64,000 nt of DNA from assembly GCF_902713425.1 (NCBI RefSeq), contig NC_081223.1, forward strand, positions 1,454,001 through 1,518,000, given 5' to 3'. The first letter of the stretch is position 1; each line of letters starts with the position of its first letter. The notes under the pieces are model-generated. The model was given only the letters and a program-made list of their open reading frames with translations. It made no database searches and was not told where the DNA came from. A program made the position numbers and the translations under genes. The DNA comes from Acipenser ruthenus (lineage: Eukaryota > Chordata > Actinopteri > Acipenseriformes > Acipenseridae). Of this stretch, positions 12,001 through 24,139 are shown piece after piece.

Positions 12001-15000
12001 TGAGCCCACAAAAGGAATCCAGTTGCGACCCATGTTGCCATATGTTACCATGGTATAGAATGCAGCACCGTCACAGTAGCCAGTTACTGTAGGTGGAACT
12101 GCAAGAGGAAGAGCAGTCGTCAGGGCAATGGACTGGATTGGTCAGAAAAGGTTAGTTGTAGACCACAAATAGTCAGGCACTTACTGATGTCTTGGAGAAT
12201 GGCTTCTACTACAGCAGGATGAGTAAAGGGTGTATTCTCTGGCACTATATTCAGCAAGTAGGTCAGGGGCAGAATGTAGGTTCTGGTGTCTGGAGGAGTT
12301 ACCTGAAAGAAACAAGGGTTTGTAGGATTAAACCCAAAGTCAGACAGCAAGCAAGTGTTTTCAAAAGGGCAATAGGATGGTTGAACAGGTGGGATGTTAC
12401 CTTTTGCTTCACATTGGGGTCCTCAAATGGCACCTGGAGGGTGTAGGTCTTGGATCCATTGGGAAAGACATGCTCCTGGACATTATAACCTTTTAGGTTG
12501 GCTTCTGGCACAGTTAACGTCTCTGGTCCAACTATAATTTTGACCAGCTCCACATCAGGCAGGAATGTCCCCAGGGTCACATTGAACACTCTGGCTTTAG
12601 GAACAGTGTCTGAAATTAAAGCATGCAGTTAAAATGATGGATATGAAGTGGAGCACTGCAACAAATCCCTTTGATTTACTGCATGTGGACAAGTTCTACA
12701 TACTGTTTGTGACAACTGGTGGCCGAGGCATGAAAGGAGTGGTTATTGGATGAAGTACTGTGTACTTGGTCTTCTCAGGCCCATCTTGCCAGGTATGCTC
12801 CAGCATTGGTTCAATAGAGTAAGAGATCACATAGGTGTTGTCCAATACATGGCTCTGAAAGCACAGAAGCATCTTAGGAGGAAAGCTTTAAAATGAGAAG
12901 GATTTAGATGTTGAACTTCTACATACCTTGTAATATCCACCATCAGCTCCCACAGGAATTTTTACAGTGATTAGCTGGGGACCGACATCCAGTTTATAAT
13001 CTCTATTATGAATCGTTGCAGGGTCAAGCTTGCGGCCATCAACTCCCATTTGAACATCAAGGGTAGTAATTTGTGGTGTCGGAACAAGAGGAGGTAGAAC
13101 ACGGGGAACATTCCATGTAATCATCTGTTCTGTGAAGGCTGTTCCATCTGACAGAAAGGAACACCATAGACTTGGTAAAGAAATCATACCTTAACCTAGA
13201 ACAGTTCTTGAGCACCGTTGCCCTCCATAAGCTTACTAACCAGTAGGACATGTAACTGCAGTGTCCACCATCATGACCATCCATCTTTGCTTATAAAAGG
13301 TGGTTGATCTTAGCACAGCCATTGGTACAGTTTGGATCTGTTGGAGAGGAGGGAGGGGGGGACTTTTACTAAAACAAAAGCAAGACTAAATCTACCTTCA
13401 TAGTCTGGATATACTGTACTAGAGAACAATGAAGCCTAGACTACTTACCACCTGAGGCTGGCTTTCTGTGGAGTTGTATGCAGCTCTAACCAGAATTCGA
13501 GTTGGTGTAGTGTTTATGCCATAGCCATTTGTCATGGCCTGAGCAACAGTCATAGTTGTCTTTCTATTTGCTGGGAGATGGAACACAATTTTCCAGATGC
13601 TGTTGTCAGCAGCAGTTGCCTAGCAAAAGAGAAAATCTCATTAGAATAGGGAGTTTGAACACAAAGCATCCCCAGTCTAAAGGATTTGTCATAGCAGATG
13701 TCAGGTTTAATAAAACAGGAACCAAAACTGAAAGGTGAAAGTTTAACAATGTATCACTCAACCGTTCTATGTTCACCGGGCATCTAATGGAACAGAGTAA
13801 ATACTCAAATACAACTGCGTACAAAAGAGCCTACGTGAAAGCATGTGGTCTGGATCCGATACAGGCAGAGTTTACAGCCATTCATTTGTACTGGACCTTA
13901 ATACATAAGTGTACCAAACTTTAGGACAATACCTGAAATTGCACCTATGCAGCAGTCTTCAAAAAGGTAAATCAGGACACATTTAGCATGAAGGGTTTAT
14001 AACCCTGCACATATGAAGCCACTACCTCAGTGGTTGAAATACAAGGCTTACACACACCGACAAGAAAGGGTTAACTTCTTCACAATCAAATTTTACCAAA
14101 GCAATCACAGAATACATGCATGCAAAGCCAATGCCTTAAATGTCACACAATTCCAATATGGTCACCCTCTTGGGAGACAGGTTAAAGTTAAGGGGGCTGT
14201 TAGATTTTGCTTCCTCTAGATGAGACAGTAGAGTAGACCTCAATAGGCAAGACCAAGGGGACGTGAATGAAGCAAATGCAAAGTCACATGATTCTACCTC
14301 AGGGTATACAAGGGATCAATCAGGATCATCTTGAACAAAGTTTGGCTCAATAAGTGGTACACCTCTTCTCACAGAAACCTAAAGAAAATTGAGATTAGTC
14401 ATGAGTGAAGCACTTCTGCAGTGACAATTAAATACCCACACAACCCAACAAGTTATACTGAACAGCATTATCACATCCCAACAGCCCTTACCTCCATGTA
14501 GTTTCTTTCACACAGAATCTCCCTCTCTGCCCATGGAGGATAGAGGCATGTCATGCTCTGAACATAGGAGGAAGCTGAAGTCATAGCACTGTTTGAGAAG
14601 ACACTGATTTGTACTGTCAGCTTGTAGGTCTCATCATTCTGGAAACAAAGGCTAAAGTTAGTCCCAGCATGTCACCATTAGAAACAAGTTTACAAGAAAT
14701 AAAATGAAGACTCACTGTGTTCTGAGCAAAGCAGCTCAGCACAGAAGCAAGGAACTTGGCATTTCCCAAGAAGTCAACGGTTAAGCTATATCCACACTGT
14801 GCAGCCATAACTATTTATATTAGTAGAATTATACGCTCGTTCGGAACAGTAAGTTTAGAGTAATTGATGTCTATTTCTGCGCACTTGCAGTCAACAAATC
14901 TGACTAAGGTTGTAGCAGCACAGGTCTATTTAGTGTGAACAGCAACATGCTTTTAAAACCAACGCAAGAGTTTCATACCCTGCATTTCACAAAAACAAAG

Positions 15001-15461
15001 CCTGGTTGATGCCATACAGCGCAGGAGTGCTCTGTACTTAATTCACGTCATTACATTACGAGTCAACAGGCTTTGAACATCAAAAGCTTTCCATTCAAGA
15101 AAAATGATCACTCACCAATCACATTGATGCGAAAATACTTTCCAACAAAAGACTTATCCAACGTCATCATCATAACACTCCCTTGACATTCTGTCCTCAC
15201 CGCGCCTGCAGAAGACAACGATACTTGAAAACACACAACCGGCAAATAAACAGGAAGCTGAAAGGACAGCTCTGCTGAAGCGACCGTTATCGTACCTAGA
15301 GGGGGGTTCTGCGTCCAAACTTCAGTGACTAACACTGCTAACAGCAATGTTATTCTGCATTGGAAAAAAAAGACGCAAGTGAGAAACACACAATAAAATG
15401 AACGTTTCTAAAGCAGAGAAAAGATCAACAATTACCCAAATCTAAGACAACACGGCATCAT
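9015..15461 (-). pseudogene. zona pellucida glycoprotein gene, copy A (inactivated, ZPAX-like)
   Basis: Mirror image of the 22-exon gene at 33724-40081, from ATGATG at 15461 to TGA at 9017, with aataaa directly after the stop. All other exons keep frame and GT/AG sites, but two lesions break it. About 163 bp corresponding to 34379-34541 is missing, removing the exon 4 acceptor and its first ~45 bases; the remaining exon 4 starts ATGGCTGCACAG fused to intron. In exon 6 the codon TGG of copy B (DPDW) is TGA (14316-14318). One valine codon is absent from exon 18 (KWDVVDR against KWDVVVDR), and a SINE lies in the intron between exons 17 and 18. Use of a downstream ATG could in principle give a shortened protein without a signal peptide, so I infer loss of function. 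Confidence 0.85.
10206..10465 (+). mobile_element. tRNA-derived SINE in ZP copy A intron
   Basis: The head gtgtggagtagtggttaggg carries pol III box A/B-like sequence (ggttcaatcc), the body contains ttgagcaaggtactttacct and the tail matches the L2-type 3' end (caccctggataagggcatct). It is absent from the same intron of copy B near 38855, so insertion followed the inverted duplication. Confidence 0.85.
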
Positions 15462-15675
15462 TAAATCCAAGGCAGCCCCGACCGTGAACTTCTTTCACCG
15501 TTATAAAGAAACAATAATAAAAACAAACCCGTCAGTAGTTGAGTTTGGTGTTCCTTAGTGCGCAATGGGTTTATAAAGAGGTTCAGGTGCTAATGGGAGC
15601 TAATTAGCTGCAATTGATGCACGCACCTCTTTCATATTAGTCCTCTGATTTTCAATCAGTACGTTAATTAAAATA

Positions 15676-15726
<51 letters not shown>

Positions 15727-16807
15727 CCATTTAGAAGATTGTACTTTGAATTGAAGTTTGTCAGAAGTACGTACGGAACAAACTGGACTGTCACCTACAA
15801 GGACTGTCTGATTAAAGTCTCAGCTATGGAGGCGTGTAGTAAACAAACCCCAATGAATAATAAAAAGCAGGCCGCGCAAATGAAGAAACACATTTATATC
15901 ATGCAGGAATCCAGGCAGATGTGTTGCCTGCGCCAGTTTGAGGGGACGAGAATGACAGCTCGAGTTCTGATGTTAACATCCACAAGTCAATTACCCATTT
16001 TTACAATTTCACCAGACTGATAGGTAGGCTAAGCAGACATTAATGTAGACAATTTATTTGAGGCCACTTGATTTAAGAAACAGTGCAAAGCATCTCATTA
16101 GCATGTCAGATTTGCCATGACAGGGGCAGTCCCGGGGAATAGAATGACCAAGTGGCAAATGGAAAGCACAGCGCTTAACCTGAAATACAACGCGCAGTAT
16201 TGATTTAGAACAGACTAAACACAAATCGGATGGCGTGCTGGAAATTTGAATTGTAATCAATTTATTTAAGATTTGAAGTTCCCATTTCAATTATTGAGCT
16301 TAATTACATTCATTATTTTATGTATAATTAATTCAATTAGTGTGTTGAGCATTTTCAATTTGGCATATTATATTCGAGTGTTGAGCTTTGTCTATTTGAC
16401 AGCTGTTATTTCAATTCAAATGTTGAACTTTGTCGTTGATGGCTTTTGCAGTTCACATTTTTGTTACATTCCACCTCTCATAGGTTTGAACACAAACGGG
16501 TTTATTTGTGAAATTGTCAGATTGTTTCTTGTGTATCCAGCGATCATCTGAACTAACTGGTTCAGTGGTCTGTTCCCGTGAATAGACAGCACATGCCTGA
16601 GGGGTGGTGTTCTGTACAGCTGTGCGTTTGAGTAAAGTTTGTCGCGGAGTTTTAAACGTTCCCATGGCAACTGAGTCAACAAAACAAACGTCATCACGCA
16701 TTGAGACGCAAGCTAAGGGCGAGAAGTAAATGGTAAAAAGTGAAAGCAGTGTGAGTCAGTGGAATTTTTTGATTTTTAGATTTTATCAAATGTTCACGAT
16801 AATCATG
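15462..16807. other. 5' flank of ZP copy A
   Basis: Mirrors 32381-33723. It contains an (AAT)n run at 15675-15727 expanded in this arm only. On the minus strand an ORF (16701-16453, starting MRDDVCFVDS) overlaps an RFX-type X-box, GTTGCCATGGGAAC (about 16672-16659). The ORF is shared with copy B but most differences change the amino acid. Confidence 0.5.
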
Positions 16808-16814
16808 TGTATGT

Positions 16815-17545
16815 TAGTGTGTGTGTGTGTGTGTGTATCAGTGTGTGTGTGTGTGTGTGTCAGTGTGTGAGTGTGTGTGTATCACTGCCTGTGTGTGTGT
16901 GTGTCAGTGTGTGAGTGTGTGTGTGTGTATCACTGTGTGTGTGTGTGTATCACTGCGTGTGTGTGTGTGTATCACTGTGTGTGTGTGTGTGTGTGTCAGT
17001 ATGTCAGTGTGTGTGGTATCACTGCGTGTGTGTATGTGTGTGTGTATCACTGCGTGTGTGTGTCAGTGTGTGTGTGTGTCAGTGTGTGTGTGTGTGTGTG
17101 TCAGTGTGTGTGTGTGTGTATCACTGCGTGTGTGTGTGTATGTGTGTATCACTGCGTGTGTGTGTGTATCACTGCGTGTGTGTATGTGTGTATCACTGCG
17201 TGTGTGTGTGTATCACTGCATGTGTGTGTTTGTGTCAGTGTGTGAGTGTGTGTGTGTCACTGCGTGTGTGTATGTGTGAGTGTGTGTGTGTGTATCACTG
17301 CGTGTGTGTGTGTGTATCACTGCGTGTGTGTGTGTATCACTGCGTGTGTGTATCACTGTGTGTGTGTGTGTCAGTGTGTGTGTGTGAGTGTGTGTAGCAC
17401 TGCGTGTGTGTGTGTCAGTGTGTGAGTGTGTGTGTGTGTATCACTGTGTGTGTGTGTATCACTGCGTGTGTGTGTGTATGTATGTATCACTGCGTGTGTG
17501 TGTATCACTGTGTGTGTGTGTGTGTGTGTGTATCACTGCTTGCAG
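16815..17545. repeat. TG-rich minisatellite
   Basis: About 730 bp of (TG)n broken by a recurring tatcactgcgtgtgtgtg unit and tcagtgtgtg variants. Long valine/cysteine-rich open frames here are artefacts of the repeat. It lies immediately inside the left arm breakpoint of the inverted duplication and is absent at the right arm edge. Confidence 0.95.
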
Positions 17546-18690
17546 TTTAAACAATGGCTCACAGGAAACCTGTCCCTGGAAGATGAACGGATGTGGTTTA
17601 CAGCCCTAATACATTGAAACCGTTTCAAATAAAAGCAAAATTGACAAGAGTCCCTGCAATGGCCATTATGGCACCAACTTAAACACAGTAATGTTTTTTC
17701 TTAATGTGCCAGTACAGTGTCAGTTCCAACACAATTCAGATTGCCAGCACTGGGCCATGTACTGGGCCCATGTGCAAACAATACCGATCAAATTCTGGCA
17801 CGCAGTTGTTCCAATATAGTCAAATTGGCCTGTCAGCATTGCACCAATACTGGTGAAAAGGTTTGCTAATATTGGTCCAGTATTGACCCTTTTCAGACAT
17901 GTATACTGAGCAGCTGGGAATCTACATGAATTCAGTGTTTTAATTGGCTGAGAGGCACATAGTGTTTTATGTAGCCCTTTGAGCCACTTTGACTCAATGA
18001 CCTAACACATGTCTCAGCTGTGGTGTCCTCTATGACGGGCTCCTAAGTGTAGTCACTCCAGCAAGTTAAACCAGTTGCTTCCAGATAGTTTTAATACACA
18101 CCTTTTGCAGTGGATACAGGGGAAGAGTCACTGAGATTTTCAAAGGTAAGAAAGGTGTAGGCTACCTTTACAAATAAATAATACTTCAATAAGAAATCAA
18201 GACCTGTCTGTGACTACGGATATGTATCATTATAAATCACAGACTTATAAGTAAACGGCATCTAAGCAACTCCATAAGATTCTTAAGAAGCCCAGACGTA
18301 AACGTATATCAAACAAGCCATCCTTAACTTATTTTTTATTTCCATTGATCTAAATTCAATTTTAATATCCACATTCATGATATAACTCTATATACAGCCA
18401 CAATGGCACGCAAGCACTACATCTATCCCTGTGGAAGATGAAGGGATGCGGGTCAGCAGCGGGTACACTGGACAGCTCCAGCGATTCAACACATGATCCA
18501 GAGAAGCGGCTCCGTTTGCTTTCCAAATATCTGTTTACAGAAGAACAGGAACATCTTCCTTCAGATGAACCAGGATTTTTTCCCCTCTGTTGCAACGTCA
18601 TTCAATTGATTTTCATGTTCCTCTAAAATGTCCTCTCGGTTTGGATTTAATTTATTGAATGCTCTTGTGTTAAGAAAGCGCAGCAGCTGT
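17546..18690. other. unrecognised intergenic DNA
   Basis: It contains repeated words such as gccagcactgggccatgtac and ccaatactggtg, suggesting an old interspersed repeat, and a 62-codon ORF (18438-18626, with KRLRLLSKYLFTEEQEHL). No splice sites or homology I recognise support a gene. Confidence 0.35.
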
Positions 18691-18696
18691 GAAAGA

Positions 18697-18769
18697 GCCC
18701 GGATAGCTCAGTCTGTAAAGCATCAGACTTTTAATCTGAGGGTCCAGGGTTCAAGTCCCTGTTCGGGCG
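18697..18769 (+). tRNA. tRNA-Lys (TTT)
   Basis: 73 nt. Acceptor GCCCGGA pairs with TTCGGGC; the anticodon loop CTTTTAA gives anticodon TTT; the T-arm CAGGGTTCAAGTCCCTG is intact. The D-loop AGTCTGTAAAGC differs slightly from the usual AGTCGGTAGAGC. No T-run of four or more follows closely (gatgtttatttc), so termination may be inefficient. It stands alone and is not part of the repeated units. Confidence 0.9.
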
Positions 18770-19290
18770 ATGTTTATTTCAGGACTATGGATACATATAG
18801 CATGACAATAAAACAATGACAACACGCTGAAGTGTTCCGGTGTCAGTCTTGTTCGCAGCTGATTTACAGTCAGCAGTTCTGCAGGCGCACAGCATGCTGG
18901 GATGCAGGTCACTTTTTCTTTTTTAAAGCCCCCTTGCGCGCCACGCTGCAGACCGGTGTTTATATTGCCAAATAAATTATAGGAGTGATTAATATTTACT
19001 TTTAAATTAGTATACGTTACCATTCAAGTAAAAACGGTATGAATGTGTTTATCGATTGATCGTTTAACCTATTACATCCCTAGAAGGGACATAGTATAAT
19101 TAAAAAAAATGCCATGTACTGCTTTTGCTGACCAGTATCTTTTTCTTTCTAGTATATAAAAGCTACATGTCACATTTTGTAGATGCTTCACGTTCCTTGC
19201 TAGTGCCGCTCTATAGAACCTCCGGACTTGACCACGTTTGATAAAAACATAGAAACACAATTTTGTTGGCCCAGCCAGCCCTAGCAGTGT
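18770..19290. other. unrecognised intergenic DNA
   Basis: Single-copy-looking sequence between the Lys-TTT gene and the next SINE. No ORF or known repeat is supported. Confidence 0.4.
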
Positions 19291-19556
19291 GGGGCAGCAG
19301 TGTGGAGTAGTGGTTAGGGCTCTGGACTCTTGACCGGAGGGTCGTGGGTTCAATCCCAGTTGGGGGACACTGCTGCTGTACCCTTGAGCAAGGTACTTTA
19401 CCTAGATTGCTCCAGTAAAAACCCAACTGTATAAATGGGTAATTGTATATAAAAATAATGTGTAAAAAAATAAATGTAATTGTATGTAAAAAAAAATAAT
19501 GTGGTGTCTTGTAACAATTGTAAGTCGCCCTGGATAAGGGCGTCTGCTAAAAAATA

Positions 19557-19587
<31 letters not shown>

Positions 19588-19590
19588 GCC
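19291..19590 (+). mobile_element. tRNA-derived SINE
   Basis: Same family as at 10206, full length, ending in an (AAT)n tail. The L2-type 3' tail CGCCCTGGATAAGGGCGTCT is exact. Confidence 0.9.
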
Positions 19591-19734
19591 CGGCCGGCAG
19601 TGGAAACAAGGTATAAATCCTAACCACTAGAGCACCGGGGAAACTGATCACTGATGCGAACATCTGGAGTGGAATGAATTATTATTCACTGAGAAAAGAA
19701 GCAGGAATCATGCTGAACATCCTCACTACATGAG

Positions 19735-19862
19735 CAGCGTGCTCCTGGGCTGTGGAGTTACTCTCTCCCTCTTGTGGTCACAGAGTGTGGTGCAGTCCGT
19801 GCTGCTGGGATGTGGAATTACTCTCTCCCTCTTGTGGTCACAGAGTGTAGTGCAGTCAGTGC
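19735..19862. repeat. ~62-bp tandem duplication
   Basis: Two successive copies of a unit containing attactctctccctcttgtg and gtcacagagtgt. The ccctcttgtggtca word also occurs near the VL segments (58670, 60070). Confidence 0.75.
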
Positions 19863-19979
19863 AAGGGGATAATCATTGTGTTTAAAATGCTGGTCTGCTG
19901 AAGGGACATTTTAACATTCTTTAATATTCACTGGCAGGGGTGGAAGTTGCAGATGTTGAGATATTAGAGTCAGTGTTTC

Positions 19980-20480
19980 CCAGCATGCATCACTGTGAGC
20001 AGCTCCTTCCTCCAGACACAGACCACACTGTAGTGTTTAGATGACTGGGTGTGAGGAGCCTTGTGTTAACAATGGGAGAACTGGGCTGACTGGGGAGGTA
20101 ACTGCTGCCTATTTCCATTGTCATGTTACTGTACTGTTATAGTGTGGAGTAGTGGTTAGGGCTCTGGACTCTTGACCGGAGGGTTGTGGGTTCAATCCCA
20201 AGTGGAGGGGATACAGCTGCTGTACCTTTGAGCAAGGTACATTACCTAAATTGCTGCAGTGAAAACCCAACTGTATAAATGGGTAATTGTATGTAAAATA
20301 AACTTATAAAATATCTTATAAGAATTGTAAGTCACCCTGGATAAGGGTGTCTGCTAAGAAATAAATAAATAATAATATTACATTAATGACAGCAGTGGTG
20401 CTCTGGCTCCCTCGTGTGGTCAGTACTAATATCTGCAGTGTGTCTCTCCGAGGTCACATTAATGAGCGCACTTTATTCAC
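19980..20480. repeat. VL-flank repeat split by a SINE (20135-20375)
   Basis: The sequence (cactgtgagcagctccttcc, tgtttagatgactgggtgt, ggctccctcgtgtggtcagt) is the same ~200-bp repeat found at 58500-58690 and 59925-60122 beside the immunoglobulin V segments. Here a tRNA-derived SINE of the 10206 family is inserted in it. No V exon accompanies this copy. Confidence 0.7.
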
Positions 20481-21785
20481 TTGAACACAGAGCAGCTCCT
20501 GTGTTAGCTGTCACTGAATCTCTTTATTCCATGATTTGCTGTATTGAGCTGGAGGCTCAGAGAGTGTTTCCTCTTTCCTATCAGCTGTGTGTTTTGTGTT
20601 TAAACCTCAGAGCACTCTGGATATTTACTGACACCCTCCTCCCCTTTCCCAACTTGCTTTTTGCTCTTTCTTTTTGCATTAGGACTCTATAGAGTCCTTT
20701 TATGTAACTGTAACACCCGCTAGGCAGGGCTTACGCAGAATTGAAATACATAATCACATTTGGAGTCGGTCTACACCAGATTAGTGTGTAAAACACTGGA
20801 CAAATAAAACAGTTACAGGTTATTTTATTCTGAAAGCAAATCAAGGATGGGATCAGAAACACGGCCTCTTCCAATTAAAGAATCTTATTTTATTGCAGAT
20901 GAAAAGAAATGGAATGTTAGCAGCATATTAATACACAGCAGGAAACGTTCAGCACCAGAAGCACACTAAAGTGCGCGGTGCAATAAATACCTGTGAAAAA
21001 TGATTTATTTAACATTGCAATCATTACAAATAAATACAAATATAAACAACGACCGCTCTGAAAACAACACACAACACAAAACACAGCAGTGTGCGTAGGC
21101 AGGGGATGTCGGAGAACTGCATGCATCATTTTCTGCTGCAGATCAATCTGTAACCCCATTCAACATCATCTTCTGCTTTACCAGACAAGGAGCAGACAAA
21201 AGCCTCACAAGACTTGACTAGCTCCTTGCTTACAGTATATCACTCTGTGACCCCAGTCTGCTCGTTGACTGACAATGTCCTGTATGGTTGACAATGAAGT
21301 CAGAATGGTTTCTTCCTCTTTCAATGCGATGCATTGGTTGTATGAGCCTGTGAAAGCATGCATTCCACACAGAGCTTCACACTGATAGTGCCAAGTCCTT
21401 GCACATACAGCAGCTTCCACAGCTAAACATCTGGGTGTGTTCCTGTCAATGCTACACTTTATAGCAGGAAAACAAAACTGATTAATTCACCATTGTGATA
21501 TTTCAAATGGCTGAGTTTTATTTCTGTGTATGCATGGGTAGATGAGTATTGGTATGTGTTATAAAATTGAGGTTTTTTTGTATGGTAAAATTGTAATGAG
21601 AAAAAGTGGTTCATAAAAAAAAAGATTTACTAGCGAAAAAACAAACAAACAAAAAAAAGATGTGTTAGCGAAATGCGTTTCTAAAGTGATTGTGTAACGG
21701 ATGTGTACTGTATGTATGTATTGTTTATTTTTTTGAATGTAATAAGATCGAGTTTTATTGTGTGATTTTTATCATTTTTAATGTT
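20481..21785. other. unrecognised intergenic DNA
   Basis: A minus-strand ORF at 21420-21205 is cysteine-rich (ARTWHYQCEALCGMHAF) but has no convincing splice context or family. The rest is A/T-rich with no recognised feature. Confidence 0.35.
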
Positions 21786-21789
21786 AGCG

Positions 21790-23220
21790 TTTAGGTGTAA
21801 TTCGGGGGATGGCGTAGAGGGCTCTCTCCCGCTTTGCGTTGCTTTTTTTCTTATCCTTTATCCTTTTCTTTAGCCTGTCTTTCCTTCCCTCCGTGGCGTC
21901 CTGCCCGGTAGCGTCCGCGATCTCTTCAGGGTGGAAGCTGATCCCAGTTCAGCCTCCTTTAGTATTTCCAGCCAATCACACAATGCAGCGCTCGCCTCGT
22001 CAATTATTAGGGCAGGGCCAGCGCTGCTCCACATATGTTATTGGCTGCCCCTCCTGTCTATCTCTCTCTCTTTTTCTACTTTAACCCAGCACTATTTCCG
22101 CTTCCTTGTCTGTGTTTGTTTTTTGTTCGTTTCTTTCACTGCAGGCCATTTCTCTGCTCAGCGCTCGCAAGATAGTATCTGCTATTTTCCTACCTGCTCA
22201 GTCTGCGCCGTTCAAAGCGCAGCGTCATTCTCAGCTTGCTCTGCGTTTTCATCAGAAAGACTGTTCTGACGTCACCGCTGCACTGCAACTCTTTCACACC
22301 GGCGCCTCACAGACTATGGTTACCACGGCAACGCCTCAGCGAGTGACTACTGGGAGTGGTAAGTTGCCATGACGACCAGGCAGCTTTAACAGGCAATGCG
22401 AGCCTGTGCCTCACTACTGCAATCTTCTGGCTCCTGCTGCTGCGCTTTTGCAACATGAGAGCTTCAACTCTCCGAATTGTGACATCTAAATACTGCAGGC
22501 TCCTCTTCTAGACCTACATTAACTTACTTATATCATCACGAACTGTTCTAAAGCAAATGTTTTATACATAGACAAGGATTTTAATCGCAATAACCAAATA
22601 TATGCTACCCTGCTTCACTGAAGACAATAGTTTCAATTCCAATCGCAACCTCTAGATGGCAGCATAACACCACAAGCTCTATATAATTTAATCTGATTTG
22701 CTATTGCTGCGAATCTCGCACACTCCAAACTTCCTATCAATTCCTGCAGTTTGTTGTCATTCCAAGGGATTCTCAGTCCCCTCCTGCCTCAACCTGTTTT
22801 GCTATATTATGTTAACTTGAATTTTTCAAATCCAAACCCCTACCCTCGAGGATCTGGTCATGAAGCCATGCTTCTCAGCTTTCTGAGATGTTAAGAATCC
22901 ACCGTCAGGTTAATTTCCAGTTTCCCTGCATCACGTCATTCCTGCAACCTTCTTGTTCCCGGATTTGCACTTCCTCATTTGCCCCCAACTTCATCAAGGC
23001 ACTTAATACAACTTTCAAAGTCCATTTCATTCAATTTGAGCTTCCAGTCACATACGGAAACTATGTCCTACGATTATCAACATTTCAGTCAAAGCGTCCT
23101 CCTACACCGCAATAGACAATACACTCTTAGACTGCTCCTGATCAAATCAATGGGTTTTGCAGCAGCCTCCGAGCAACGCATTCCACCGTTCAGTATTTTC
23201 TCAAATAAGACGATAAATTA
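21790..23220 (+). repeat. X-box/CRE module, copy 2 (plus orientation)
   Basis: Inverted copy of 3940-5722 without the LINE tail. The palindromic CRE tgacgtca is near 22267, the X-boxes ggttaccacggcaac and gttgccatgacgac near 22318-22375, and a CCAAT-like ccaatcaca near 21971. It runs directly into the tRNA-Lys at 23262, as copy 1 does. Confidence 0.55.
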
Positions 23221-23261
23221 ATAGCTCAGTTGCTTAGAGTGAAAGCAACTTCCTCCAGTCA

Positions 23262-23333
23262 GCCCGGCTAGCTCAGTCGGTAGAGTATGAGACTCTTAAT
23301 CTCAGCGTCGTGGGTTCGAGCCCACGTTGGACG
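23262..23333 (+). tRNA. tRNA-Lys (CTT), shortened T-loop
   Basis: Sister of the gene at 3809: same 6-base T-loop and A in the acceptor 3' strand (GTTGGACG). It also has GTATGAG in the D/anticodon junction. It is followed by a T5 run. A box A relic (tagctcagttgcttagagtg) lies 40 bp upstream. Confidence 0.7.
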
Positions 23334-23680
23334 TCCTTTTTAAATACAAAATTTAGCTGTTTCTTTTGAGGCAACGGATCAATGTCTGATTCTGTTCACA
23401 TTGTATACAGTATTGCAACAAAATTACTTATTGGTCATTGTCAAATAGCAATTGCTATTGTAAAATGCGTGCATCGTTTATAGCTATAACGATATTGAAA
23501 TAAATAATCTTACTTTTTTGGGTTGGCTTCAATCCATTTCTTTTTTTACAGTTGTCATTACATCATTCATGGAGCAACAGTTGGTATGTGCGTAATAAAC
23601 CCAATCGGGCCTTAATACAAGACAACCCTACACTGTTCTGAAATAAATAATGTGGTTTTCTACAATAATAAACACAGGTT

Positions 23681-23791
23681 GTCAGGATGGCCAAGTGGTC
23701 TAAAGCGCCAGACTTAAAGAGTCTAACTTTCCAAAAAATTGTGTGTTCTCGTTTCCGAATGGAGGCGTGGGTTCAAATCCCACTTCTGACA
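23681..23791 (+). tRNA. tRNA-Leu (TAA anticodon, derived from CAA gene)
   Basis: The gene body GTCAGGATGGCCAAGTGGTC to CACTTCTGACA, with the intron-like segment, is that of Leu-CAA (compare 3353), but the anticodon loop reads CTTAAAG, giving TAA. The codon family stays leucine. The anticodon-stem 3' side (TTCTCG) does not pair fully, as in the sister copy, so it may be a decaying gene. Confidence 0.65.
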
Positions 23792-24139
23792 GTTCAATTT
23801 GACTAATTTTTATCGGACTAAAATAGCGTTCCTAACTCAGATTGCATTTTTGTTGTGAACAGACTAGTTGTTAAAGTCACTGAAATATTTTGTGTCCAAA
23901 CATGTTATTTAACTTCATTGTTTTAATATTCCAAATAACATATTAGTTTGAAAAACATCTCCGTCAGCCACTGGATCGTGGTCTCAGGCTGGGATGCGGA
24001 CCATTGAGAACAGTATAAACCATCTATTACTGGAAGTAGCTTACATGAGAAATGCCATCGTGTAACATGCTAGGATGATCGACTTTGGCATTCTCCAACT
24101 GCTGTTTACATTTTCAAACACGTTATGAGGACGAATACA

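Larger units (their letters stand above)
5722..16807 (+). repeat. left arm of ~11-kb inverted duplication
   Basis: This arm is the reverse complement of 32381-43200, with matching order throughout: GC-box module, foldback element, hairpin element, ZP gene and distal flank. Inner edges share CATGATTATCGTG (around 32381 and 16807). The outer edge is at about 5722 / 43200, where the arms stop matching after acatttaatagagaaaag. The spacer is about 15.6 kb. Arm-specific changes include a SINE at 10206 and an AAT microsatellite at 15675 on this side, and an exon deletion in the ZP gene. Confidence 0.9.

Noticed and set aside
16821-17617. Long Val/Cys-rich open frames of 120-160 codons
   Set aside because: They are translations of the TG minisatellite in all frames.
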